64,000 nucleotides of DNA from Prochlorococcus marinus str. MIT 1013. Lineage in GTDB: Bacteria > Cyanobacteriota > Cyanobacteriia > PCC-6307 > Cyanobiaceae. Of the stretch, positions 45,241 to 52,425 are shown one piece after another (positions within the stretch are counted from its first letter, which is position 1; every line of letters starts with the position of its first letter). The notes beneath the pieces are model-generated. The model searched no databases. It was not told the DNA's origin and saw nothing but the letters and a program-made list of their open reading frames with translations. The stretch covers positions 744,001-808,000 of the forward strand of contig NZ_CP114778.1 of assembly GCF_027359395.1 (NCBI RefSeq), written 5' to 3'. The position numbers were made by a program, and so were the translations under genes.

Positions 45241-45696
45241 TTAATTTCTTATTTCACCCAATACCCTAAGTGCCTCATTAACGTGAGCAGGACCATTTAA
45301 AAGGTCATTAAAAATATGTCTAATAACGCCTTTTGAATCAATAATATAAGTCACACGACCATCCAGCAAGCCAAGAACTTTAGGCACACCAAAAGCTCTT
45401 CTCAAAGAATTATCCTTATCACACAATAAGGGAAAAGGAAGTTTATTTTTGTCGGCAAAAGATCTATGACTCGCTTCATCATCCCCACTCACCCCCCATA
45501 CTTCAGCACCAAATAGTTTAAAAAGATCGTATTTATCTCTAAAGCCACAATTTTCAGCTGTGCAACCAGGAGTATCATCTTTTGGATAAAAAAATAGAAC
45601 TAGTGGCCTACCTTTAGCTTGCTTATTAGTCCTAGAAACTCCTAGTTGATCAGAGAGTGTGAAATTAGGTATTTGATCGCCTAACTTTAAAGGCAT
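45241..45696 (-). CDS. bcp: PrxQ/BCP thiol peroxidase
   Basis: A thioredoxin-dependent peroxiredoxin Q that reduces hydrogen peroxide and alkyl hydroperoxides. The 151 residues contain FFYPKDDTPGCTAENCGF, with peroxidatic Cys45 and, five residues later, the partner Cys50 typical of PrxQ. Length is normal. The electron donor could be the thioredoxin system, of which NTRC at 14928 is one member (inference). Confidence 0.95.
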   Translation of the reverse strand: MPLKLGDQIPNFTLSDQLGVSRTNKQAKGRPLVLFFYPKDDTPGCTAENCGFRDKYDLFKLFGAEVWGVSGDDEASHRSFADKNKLPFPLLCDKDNSLRRAFGVPKVLGLLDGRVTYIIDSKGVIRHIFNDLLNGPAHVNEALRVLGEIRN

Positions 45697-45890
45697 TTGA
45701 TTCCTTAACTATATTAATTTATTATATAAAAAATCAAGGCATATTGGAGCTAAAAAGAGTTATTAAAATAGCATTCACTCTATAGTTTATAAATAAACAG
45801 CTAGTAAGTAGCTTGTAAACTATGGATTTATTAAGCTAAATAATAAGATTTTTAGGTTTTAGTATAATAGCATTAGTTAAATAAAAATCA

Positions 45891-48233
45891 TTGAGTGGTT
45901 TCGGGAAAAAGAAAAAAGAGAATAAAGGCTCTTCTAAAAAACTCCAGAATCTTTCAGAACAAGATCTGAAAGCAAAATCAATAAACTATCATATAAGAGG
46001 TAACTTAGATGAAGCAGAAAAAGGTTATATAGCTTTTATAAAAAATGGGTATTCTGATGCAGATATAATTTCAAACTATGCACTTATATGTGAAGAAAAA
46101 GAAGAAAATGAAAAAGCTATAAAACTATATATAAAATGTAATGAAAGTTTTCCAAATCATATTTACTCAAAATTAAATTTATCTTTCTTATATTATAAAC
46201 TAAATAATTTAGGAAAAGCAAAAATAATTATTGATGAAGCAATTAAATTAAAACCAAGCCTACCAAATGGATATTGTATTAGAGGATTAATTTTAAAAGG
46301 TTTAAATAAATATGACGAGTCAAAATTATCACTTAAAAAAGCAATAGAATTAGATAAGAATTTTATTGATGCATATATCAACCTAGGTTTACTAAATAAA
46401 GATTCTAATAAATATGATGAGGCAGAAAAATATTATTTAAAAGCTTTAGAAATAAATAATAAATCTGCTATCGCTCATTTGAATCTAGGTGCATGCTACA
46501 AAGAGAAACAAGAAATAGAAAAGGCTATATTACATACAAAGATGGCAATTGATTTAGATAATGAATTAGAAAACTGTTATTTAAATCTAGCTACAATATA
46601 TAACCAAATTGGTGATTACAAAAAATCATTATTACTTACAAAAAAAGAACTTTTATTAAACAAAAATAGTGAATTAGGTTTTAAACTAATAAGTGAATTA
46701 ATTAAAAAAGGAGAATTATTAAACACATCAGAAAAAGATAATAGAGAATTACTTAAAAAGATATTTAATAGAAAAGATATTTCTCATCGAGAATTATTTG
46801 GGAATATAAACAGTCTAATCTCAAAAGAAATATTAGAAAAATTATCTATTATAAAATCCGGATTGTTTGAAGATCATGAATTTAATATTCTTATTAAGGA
46901 CAAGGAATTAGTAAAAGCATTATCTCTACTAATATTTTGCTCTCCTTTATGGGAAAAAGTGTTAGGAAATATACGCAAAAATATTCTTATAAGCTATTCA
47001 GAAAAAGGTAAGATAAATAATAGTATTCTTAACTTTACTATTGCACTTGGAGCTCAATGTTTCTTAAATGAGTATGTTTATTACATCTCCAAAGAAGAAA
47101 AGGATAGACTAAATCAAATCAAGAGAACAATCAAAAATCAAAATAAAAATCAAGACTATAAATTAGCTATAATCTCATGTTACCAATCTCTATTTTCAAT
47201 AAATGATGAAATAATTAATTTAAATACATATATATCAGATAATAAAGAATTTAATAATCTACTTAATTTACAATTTAAAGAGTTAAATGATGAAAAAAAG
47301 ATTTCAAACGGAATTAAAAATATAGGTAATATAAATGATTCTATATCTAAGGAAGTAAAAAAACAGTATGAAATAAATCCATATCCTAGATGGAGATATA
47401 ATTCATATACTAAAGAAAAAAAATTAAATTTTTTATCAGTTATCAATTCTGAAATTTATCCAAATATAATTAAATCTAATTCAACTCAATTAGAAAATAA
47501 AAAAATAAATTTACTTATAGCTGGTTGTGGAACGGGAATTCAAATACTTGAAGCATCTCAATATAGTAATTGTGAAATAACAGCAATTGATTTAAGCAAT
47601 TCAAGTATCTCATATGCAAAGAGAAAGGTCGATGAATATGGATTCAAAAATGTAGATTTTATAGAAATGGATTTACTTGAATTGACATCACTAAATAAAA
47701 GATTTGATTTAATAGAATGTTCAGGTGTTCTTCATCATATGAATGATCCTATTAAAGGATTATCAAATCTATTTGATGTTTTAGAACCTAAAGGTTTTTT
47801 AAAGTTAGGTTTGTACAGCAAGTATGCAAGAAAAGAAATACTAAAAGCGAGAGAACTAATCAAAGAAAAAGATATTAAACCAAACCTTGATGGAATAAGA
47901 AGCTTCCGAAATGATATTCTTAATGGAGAAATAAAACAGTTAAATAAAATAACTAATTGGTCAGATTTCTATTCAACATCAATGTGTAGAGATCTCTGCT
48001 TTCACAGTCATGAAAACTGTTACTCACTAATTGAAATTAAAAAAATGTTAAAAATATCTAATCTGGAATTCCTAGGTTTTACTCTCTCAAAAGATATAAA
48101 AGATAAATGTCAGAGAGCTAATAAAAATAAAGACTCTTTAAAAGATTTAGAATTATGGGATAAATTTGAAAAATTAAATCCTAATTCTTTTAGAGAAATG
48201 TATCAATTCTGGGCTAGAAAATCAATTAAATAG
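45891..48233 (+). CDS. TPR protein with C-terminal SAM methyltransferase
   Basis: A 780-residue protein. After a basic N-terminus (SGFGKKKKENKGSSKKL), TPR units cover about residues 30-275. A middle region of unclear fold (about 290-500) follows, then a class I methyltransferase (about 535-660) with motif I LLIAGCGTGIQILEAS, AIDLSNSSISYAKRKV and IECSGVLHHMNDPIKGL. The motif I GCGTG and post-motif Asp suggest SAM binding is intact. The start is TTG at 45891. This TPR-methyltransferase layout is common in marine picocyanobacteria; substrates are unknown. Its last 12 bp overlap the convergent gene at 48222. Confidence 0.85.
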   Translation: MSGFGKKKKENKGSSKKLQNLSEQDLKAKSINYHIRGNLDEAEKGYIAFIKNGYSDADIISNYALICEEKEENEKAIKLYIKCNESFPNHIYSKLNLSFLYYKLNNLGKAKIIIDEAIKLKPSLPNGYCIRGLILKGLNKYDESKLSLKKAIELDKNFIDAYINLGLLNKDSNKYDEAEKYYLKALEINNKSAIAHLNLGACYKEKQEIEKAILHTKMAIDLDNELENCYLNLATIYNQIGDYKKSLLLTKKELLLNKNSELGFKLISELIKKGELLNTSEKDNRELLKKIFNRKDISHRELFGNINSLISKEILEKLSIIKSGLFEDHEFNILIKDKELVKALSLLIFCSPLWEKVLGNIRKNILISYSEKGKINNSILNFTIALGAQCFLNEYVYYISKEEKDRLNQIKRTIKNQNKNQDYKLAIISCYQSLFSINDEIINLNTYISDNKEFNNLLNLQFKELNDEKKISNGIKNIGNINDSISKEVKKQYEINPYPRWRYNSYTKEKKLNFLSVINSEIYPNIIKSNSTQLENKKINLLIAGCGTGIQILEASQYSNCEITAIDLSNSSISYAKRKVDEYGFKNVDFIEMDLLELTSLNKRFDLIECSGVLHHMNDPIKGLSNLFDVLEPKGFLKLGLYSKYARKEILKARELIKEKDIKPNLDGIRSFRNDILNGEIKQLNKITNWSDFYSTSMCRDLCFHSHENCYSLIEIKKMLKISNLEFLGFTLSKDIKDKCQRANKNKDSLKDLELWDKFEKLNPNSFREMYQFWARKSIK

Positions 48234-48389
48234 TTGCTCTTCCAATCCTGGAATAAACAATTTACATAGGGAAAAAATAAATAATATCGCAAGAACATTA
48301 CCCAGCATTGCTATTGCAAACCGAATTCTTAGATCCTTAGCAAATGGTAGAAGGTTTTCCCAAAGTTGTAATAATGGTCCGCCTGCCAT
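48222..48389 (-). CDS. 55-residue single-span membrane protein
   Basis: Read directly on the minus strand: MAGGPLLQLWENLLPFAKDL, then a basic turn (RIRF) and a hydrophobic helix (AMLGNVLAILFIFSLCKLF), ending EEQLFN. It is complete from ATG to TGA and its 3' end overlaps the TPR-methyltransferase gene by 12 bp. Its size and layout suit a small thylakoid or plasma membrane subunit, but it matches no photosystem peptide I know. Confidence 0.6.
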   Translation of the reverse strand: MAGGPLLQLWENLLPFAKDLRIRFAIAMLGNVLAILFIFSLCKLFIPGLEEQLFN

Positions 48390-48488
48390 TGGGTATTAAT
48401 GTTTAATTACTCGTAGTTTACAGTGGGACTACCCTATTGGCTACAAGAAAACCAAGATTTAAAGCAAAAAGATTTTGTTTATATCTTT

Positions 48489-48755
48489 CTATTTTAATTT
48501 GCTTCTCATAACAAATAGAAGTATCAAACCTATCAATATTAGTGCTAAAGGGTAAAGGAATATAAAGAATAGATCTGTTAAGTTTTCTGGTCTATTAAGA
48601 ATAAATAAACCTACTATGAAAATTATTATTGGCAAAAGGATAAGTGATTTTATTAATAGGCCTTCATTCCATTTTTTAATCTCATTCTCTTCATCTAATA
48701 AAGTATCCAATTTATCCTTTAAAACTTTATCATTAAAATCAGACTGCTCACTCAT
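48489..48755 (-). CDS. Small two-span membrane protein
   Basis: An 88-residue protein with a charged N-terminus (MSEQSDFNDKVLKDKLDTLL) and two hydrophobic helices (LILLPIIIFIVGLFI and FIFLYPLALILIGLILLFV) joined by a short loop. No family is recognised. It diverges from the SemiSWEET gene by 83 bp. Confidence 0.65.
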   Translation of the reverse strand: MSEQSDFNDKVLKDKLDTLLDEENEIKKWNEGLLIKSLILLPIIIFIVGLFILNRPENLTDLFFIFLYPLALILIGLILLFVMRSKLK

Positions 48756-48838
48756 AAGATTTTGATACTACTAACGCAAGATGGAACTATATAATAATTT
48801 ATTATATAGTTCTGATTTATATTTTTTATAACCAAAGC

Positions 48839-49114
48839 ATGAATCACTTTAATTATATAGATTCATTTGGGTTTTTAGCTGCTTTACTAACTACCATAGC
48901 CTTTTTACCCCAGTTATATAAAACATGGAAAACGAAATCAGCAGAGGATGTTTCATTAATTATGTTGATTCTATTTATAATAGGTCTTATTTGTTGGATT
49001 ATCTATGGTTCAAAAATTGATTCAACTCCAATCATAATTGCTAATGTCGTTACCTTTATTTTTAATTTTTCAATTTTAATTTTAAAAATCACTTATACAG
49101 AAAGAAAAGAATAA
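48839..49114 (+). CDS. SemiSWEET-type sugar transporter
   Basis: A 91-residue three-helix PQ-loop protein. FGFLAALLTTIAFLPQLYKT contains the PQ motif, followed by KSAEDVSLIMLILFIIGLICWIIYG with the conserved Trp-x3-Gly, and a third helix. SemiSWEETs dimerise to carry sugars across membranes by alternating access. Length (85-100) and helix order match. The natural sugar is unknown. Confidence 0.9.
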   Translation: MNHFNYIDSFGFLAALLTTIAFLPQLYKTWKTKSAEDVSLIMLILFIIGLICWIIYGSKIDSTPIIIANVVTFIFNFSILILKITYTERKE

Positions 49115-49194
49115 TGAATTTGTTTTATATATATTAAATATTTTTTATTGCGCTCCTTTAGAAGCTATAGTTGTAAAAGAATTAAATTAATTAA

Positions 49195-49356
49195 ATGTCA
49201 GGAGAAGAACTACAACTAATTGGTAGATCTCTAGCTTTACATCCTCCTGTGATGATAATCACTCTTAGTTTATTCATGTACATAAGAGGTAAAGCTATTG
49301 CAAGTAGCAACCCTACAAAAAAGGTTACTCCATTTTTTCCTTTCAGAAACGTCTGA
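49195..49356 (+). CDS. 53-residue single-span membrane protein
   Basis: A complete frame starting MSGEELQLIGRSLALHPPVM, with one hydrophobic segment (VMIITLSLFMYIRG) and ending PFFPFRNV. It is too short for routine gene calling, yet it sits between the SemiSWEET gene and the convergent gene at 49413, in a run of small membrane proteins. No family is recognised. Confidence 0.5.
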   Translation: MSGEELQLIGRSLALHPPVMIITLSLFMYIRGKAIASSNPTKKVTPFFPFRNV

Positions 49357-49412
49357 AAATATAATTAATTCTCAACACCTGTAAAAAATAAAATAAATAT
49401 TTAACTTAGAGA

Positions 49413-49934
49413 TTAACCAAAAGGGTTACTACCCATTAGTGGTCCTACAAATAAAAATTCCATAACCGCTCCAGTTATTGCAACTGGGAAAACCCAAATA
49501 GACATAAATCTAATTCCCATGAATTTCATTCCACCTTTCCCTGCGAATGCATCTTTAGTCATTGTGTACACAGTTTCAGTATCTTGAACTGTGTATGCAC
49601 TTTCACCAGGATTAGAGTAAGGCTGTGCAAAATTCAAATTGTTAATTAGATTTCTAACTTTGTTGTGAAAGACTATGGGCCAAACCCATAAGAAAAATAT
49701 CCGACTTGCAAATGCAAAAGTATCAGATTGGGGAATACCTAATTGCTGATTAGCTTTATCCTTTGGAAAAGCATCCTCAATAATAGATGAAATTAAATTT
49801 TGATCTGTTGGAAATAGCTCTTTTTTATTAACGTTTTCTGGTTGTTTATCTACGGAAACAATATCAGCAGCATTATTTTCTAAAACAGCTGTTGAGCTAT
49901 TATTTTCATTCAGATTTGTTTCTTGACTTTCCAT
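49413..49934 (-). CDS. Membrane protein of the PsbF-like cluster, function unknown
   Basis: A 173-residue protein: a polar N-terminal half (residues 1-65, Asn/Asp/Glu-rich) then two membrane segments, FAFASRIFFLWVWPIVFHN and FMSIWVFPVAITGAVMEFLFV, separated by a hydrophilic loop with YTVQDTETVYTMTKDAFAGKGG. The end, GPLMGSNPFG, is Gly/Pro-rich. It is not PsaL or PsaF, whose signatures are absent. It lies 155 bp downstream of the PsbF-like gene, past a terminator, on the same strand. Confidence 0.7.
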   Translation of the reverse strand: MESQETNLNENNSSTAVLENNAADIVSVDKQPENVNKKELFPTDQNLISSIIEDAFPKDKANQQLGIPQSDTFAFASRIFFLWVWPIVFHNKVRNLINNLNFAQPYSNPGESAYTVQDTETVYTMTKDAFAGKGGMKFMGIRFMSIWVFPVAITGAVMEFLFVGPLMGSNPFG

Positions 49935-50043
49935 AACAAACTTTTTTCTTACCAGATTATAAGCTTTCTAAGTCGCTTTTGATTAAAGAAATATATAATT
50001 TAAAAATTATCAATAGAAATTTAAAAATCTCTTTTTATTCCAT

Positions 50044-50080
50044 AAAAAAAGGCCTATCAAAAGATAAGCCTTTTTATTTT
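50044..50080. terminator. Bidirectional terminator after the PsbF-like gene
   Basis: AAAAAGGC and GCCTTTTT plus TATC and GATA pair around AAAA, with A-runs on the left and T-runs on the right. Placed 10 bp past the stop of the minus-strand PsbF-like gene, it should separate that gene from the one at 49413. Confidence 0.85.
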
Positions 50081-50089
50081 TATTTTTAT

Positions 50090-50428
50090 TTATGCGTTTA
50101 TTACACCACGGCGAATAAATTGCATTGCAAAAATAGCGCCAAGGAAAAAAACTGTTGGGATTCCCAATGCGTTTACCGCCAAGGTTCTAACAGTAAAAAC
50201 TGGGTAGCCACCAGCAGGTCTTCCTTTATCAGCAACGATCGCAGTATCTTCCCAAACTTGCTCGTTTTTAATAGTAGGGCCATTATCCCAAACAAATACT
50301 CCCCACCTACGTAACCAATAATCAGCAAAGGCAAGAGTAAAAATAACTGGAGAAAGAACCAGCAATAATTTAAGTGTGTTCATCCATCTAGGATATTTAT
50401 GTGACAAATCCTGGCATATGAGAGCCAA
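50090..50428 (-). CDS. PsbF-like (cytochrome b559 beta-like) membrane protein lacking the haem His
   Basis: A 112-residue protein with an N-terminal membrane helix ([21 protein letters not shown]), a hydrophilic loop ([18 protein letters not shown]) and a C-terminal segment [15 protein letters not shown], then [18 protein letters not shown]. The latter aligns almost residue for residue with PsbF (YPIFTVRWLAVHALA, then IPxVFFLGxIAAMQF). The haem-ligand His is Asn86 (codon 50171-50173), so it should not bind haem as PsbF does. Protein length is more than twice PsbF and it extends past the usual end with GVINA. The start shown is TTG; an ATG at 50383 is also possible. Confidence 0.72.
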   Translation of the reverse strand: MALICQDLSHKYPRWMNTLKLLLVLSPVIFTLAFADYWLRRWGVFVWDNGPTIKNEQVWEDTAIVADKGRPAGGYPVFTVRTLAVNALGIPTVFFLGAIFAMQFIRRGVINA

Positions 50429-50575
50429 AAAGGCTTAACAAGAAGAAGACCCTAAGGATTCTGTAACAAATTGGGCCGAATTTAGAAGCTTTAATAACTC
50501 TCTAAGTTGACTCGCATTACTTCTGATATGGTGGAACCATTGCCTGTAAAGGGCGTAAATTAATCGGTTTGATTT

Positions 50576-50827
50576 ATGGAATTCGGTTTTAAAGAAATTC
50601 TTTTCGGACTAGCTGGAGTCAGCATGGTTGCTTGGGCTGGCATAATTGGCCTCTGGCATACTTATATGTTTCCAAGATTTTTCAAAGAAGATTCCAGTCG
50701 AATTAATAGCACTTCTCAAGTAATTGCCGAGGCTCAATCAGCTCCTATAAACAACAGCACAAACAAGCCATGGTTCCTCAGTGACGAGGGGGGGCTCTTA
50801 CACCTCAAACCGCGATGGGAGCAATAG
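50576..50827 (+). CDS. Small membrane protein divergent from the PsbF-like gene
   Basis: An 83-residue protein with one N-terminal membrane helix (FGLAGVSMVAWAGIIGLWHTYMF, about 11-33) and a polar tail ending GGLLHLKPRWEQ. A His follows the helix (WHTYMFP). No family is recognised. It shares the roughly 150-bp divergent promoter region with the PsbF-like gene and overlaps the next gene by 13 bp, so the two rightward genes should be co-translated. Confidence 0.65.
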   Translation: MEFGFKEILFGLAGVSMVAWAGIIGLWHTYMFPRFFKEDSSRINSTSQVIAEAQSAPINNSTNKPWFLSDEGGLLHLKPRWEQ

Positions 50828-51012
50828 GTCTTACAGATAGAGGAAAATACAGCAAAAAATCCTTTGTAGTTGCTGATTTCAATCCTGTTGAATCTGGTTA
50901 TGGAGTTAACAGGCTTTATTCTTCGGTTTTAATTGGTTTGGCAATAAGTACTTTTGTAATCATTTCCTTTGGACTTCAGAGTGGTTTTGGAATGATGGGA
51001 CCTAACTTATAA
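50815..51012 (+). CDS. Small single-span membrane protein, partner of the 50576 gene
   Basis: A 65-residue protein: a polar N-terminus (GLTDRGKYSKKSFVVADFNP), a segment ESGYGVNRLYSSV, then a hydrophobic helix (VLIGLAISTFVIISFGLQ) and a Gly-rich end (GFGMMGPNL). The part NP-x5-GVNRLYSSVLIG weakly recalls PsbL (ELNRTSLYLGLLL), but I do not consider that proven. It starts inside the 3' end of the 50576 gene. Confidence 0.6.
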   Translation: MGAIGLTDRGKYSKKSFVVADFNPVESGYGVNRLYSSVLIGLAISTFVIISFGLQSGFGMMGPNL

Positions 51013-51479
51013 ATTGATTCAATTAAAACTTTAAAGGATAGACTCAGTAATCAAAATTTAAATTTTCTAATACCCATAGGGCTTCATAAACTCAAGATTT
51101 AAAATTATTTAATTTGAAAATCAACTGCTTGAATCTAAAAAATGCAAATGTTTTCAGATAAAGATCTTTAACAAGAGACTTTTTTGACTGATTTTAAAGT
51201 CTTTTTCTCAAGTTAATTACAAATCCATAGCAATCAATTTTTCTTTCGAATACTTTTTTAAGTTTTTCCTCTGAGACCCCTTTTATAGACTGGGTTTAAG
51301 AATCATGATTGTCACGAGAAACAATATTAGAAATTAGTTTGCTAGAAAGCAAAGCAATAAATATTGACTTATTAATGTATCAAAAATCAATATTTAATAG
51401 ACAAGAAAATTTAAAAAAAACCAAATCCACTCCAAATGTGCAAAGCTGCTTTAAAATATTCTTGATTTTAAATTGCTCC
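51013..51479. other. AT-rich leader region before flavodoxin
   Basis: No gene or RNA is recognised. A frame open from 51309 into isiB lacks a coding look and is rejected. The repeated AGACTTTTTTGACT and AAAGTCTTTTTC pieces at 51177-51210 form an imperfect hairpin with T-rich flanks, perhaps a terminator for the upstream gene pair. The rest is a probable isiB promoter region. Confidence 0.45.
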
Positions 51480-51995
51480 ATGACTGTAGGAATCTACTTC
51501 GCTACAACAACAGGTAAAACCGAAGATATAGCTGAACGGCTGCACGGATTACTTGACTCTGCTGAAGGTCCAAAGGATATTTCAGATGTCGATGACCTTA
51601 GTGAATTAGCTGGACATGATGGGGTCATTTGTGGAATCCCTACATGGAATACCGGTGCAGACTCTGAGAGATCAGGAACTGCTTGGGACTCAATCCTTGA
51701 AGACATTGGAGAACTAAATCTCAGTGGTAAGAAAGTTGCTATTTTCGGTTTAGGTGATTCCTCTACTTACACCGAGAACTATTGCGATGCAATGGAAGAG
51801 CTTCACAGGTACTTCAAGCAAGCAGGTGCTTCAATGGTTGGATACACTGCAAAGACTGATTACACTTTTGACGAGTCAAAAAGTGTAGTGGGAGAAGAAT
51901 TCTGCGGATTACCTCTTGACGAAGACAGTGAATCAGACATGACTGACGAAAGGCTTGCAGGATGGGCTGAAAAACTTAAAGGCGAAATGTTTTAA
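51480..51995 (+). CDS. isiB: Flavodoxin
   Basis: A long-chain flavodoxin that replaces ferredoxin as electron carrier from photosystem I, typically under iron limitation. The start is the ATG at 51480 (MTVGIYFATTTGKTEDIAE), giving 171 residues, the normal length. The FMN phosphate loop is TTTGKTE at residues 9-15. GIPTWNTGADSERSG with its aromatic and FGLGDSSTYTENYCDAMEEL are the other FMN-contact loops. A frame open upstream to 51309 adds unrelated residues. A strong terminator follows. Confidence 0.97.
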   Translation: MTVGIYFATTTGKTEDIAERLHGLLDSAEGPKDISDVDDLSELAGHDGVICGIPTWNTGADSERSGTAWDSILEDIGELNLSGKKVAIFGLGDSSTYTENYCDAMEELHRYFKQAGASMVGYTAKTDYTFDESKSVVGEEFCGLPLDEDSESDMTDERLAGWAEKLKGEMF

Positions 51996-52015
51996 GCCTT
52001 AATCAAAATTGTTAG

Positions 52016-52049
52016 ATCTTCCTGAGAATTACTTAGGAAGATTTTTTTT
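52016..52049 (+). terminator. Intrinsic terminator after flavodoxin
   Basis: ATCTTCCTGAG pairs with CTTAGGAAGAT around AATTA, followed by eight T residues. It ends 54 bp past the isiB stop codon. Confidence 0.92.
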
Positions 52050-52171
52050 GCATTTTTAATTCAAATAAAAATGCAAAAAAGAAAAGTTGAAAATATCCCC
52101 AAAAAATTCATTTTCTAAAGGTATTCAAAGGAAAGACCCAAAAGGACCAGCGATATCTTAATGTTTTCTTT

Positions 52172-52411
52172 ATGAACTCAAATAATTGCTCAGATCAAAG
52201 CGTTTCTATAAACGTAAACCTTTCTTTAAAGGTTGAGACTTTGCGGATTTTGATAGAGATGTCAAACGATATGGGTGCAAGCCTTGAGGATGTCATAAGC
52301 TCAATAACTGAAGACTCGGTAATTGATTTAGAGAGGCTTCAGGATGAATTAGGTATTATTATAATCCCAGAAAAATGCAGTGAACAAGATTTAATAAATT
52401 CAATTCAATAG
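52172..52411 (+). CDS. Small acidic protein, function unknown
   Basis: A 79-residue acidic protein predicted helical: VETLRILIEMSNDMGASLEDVISSI and ERLQDELGIIIIPEKC. The layout recalls small ribbon-helix-helix or DNA-binding antitoxin-like proteins but is too short on motif to assign. It is convergent with the glycosyltransferase gene at 52426, 14 bp away. Confidence 0.6.
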   Translation: MNSNNCSDQSVSINVNLSLKVETLRILIEMSNDMGASLEDVISSITEDSVIDLERLQDELGIIIIPEKCSEQDLINSIQ

Positions 52412-52425
52412 ATTTTGAAAGTTTT

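Noticed and set aside
51309-51479. N-terminal extension of flavodoxin
   Set aside because: The extra 57 residues match nothing in flavodoxins; the ATG at 51480 gives the normal length and N-terminus.
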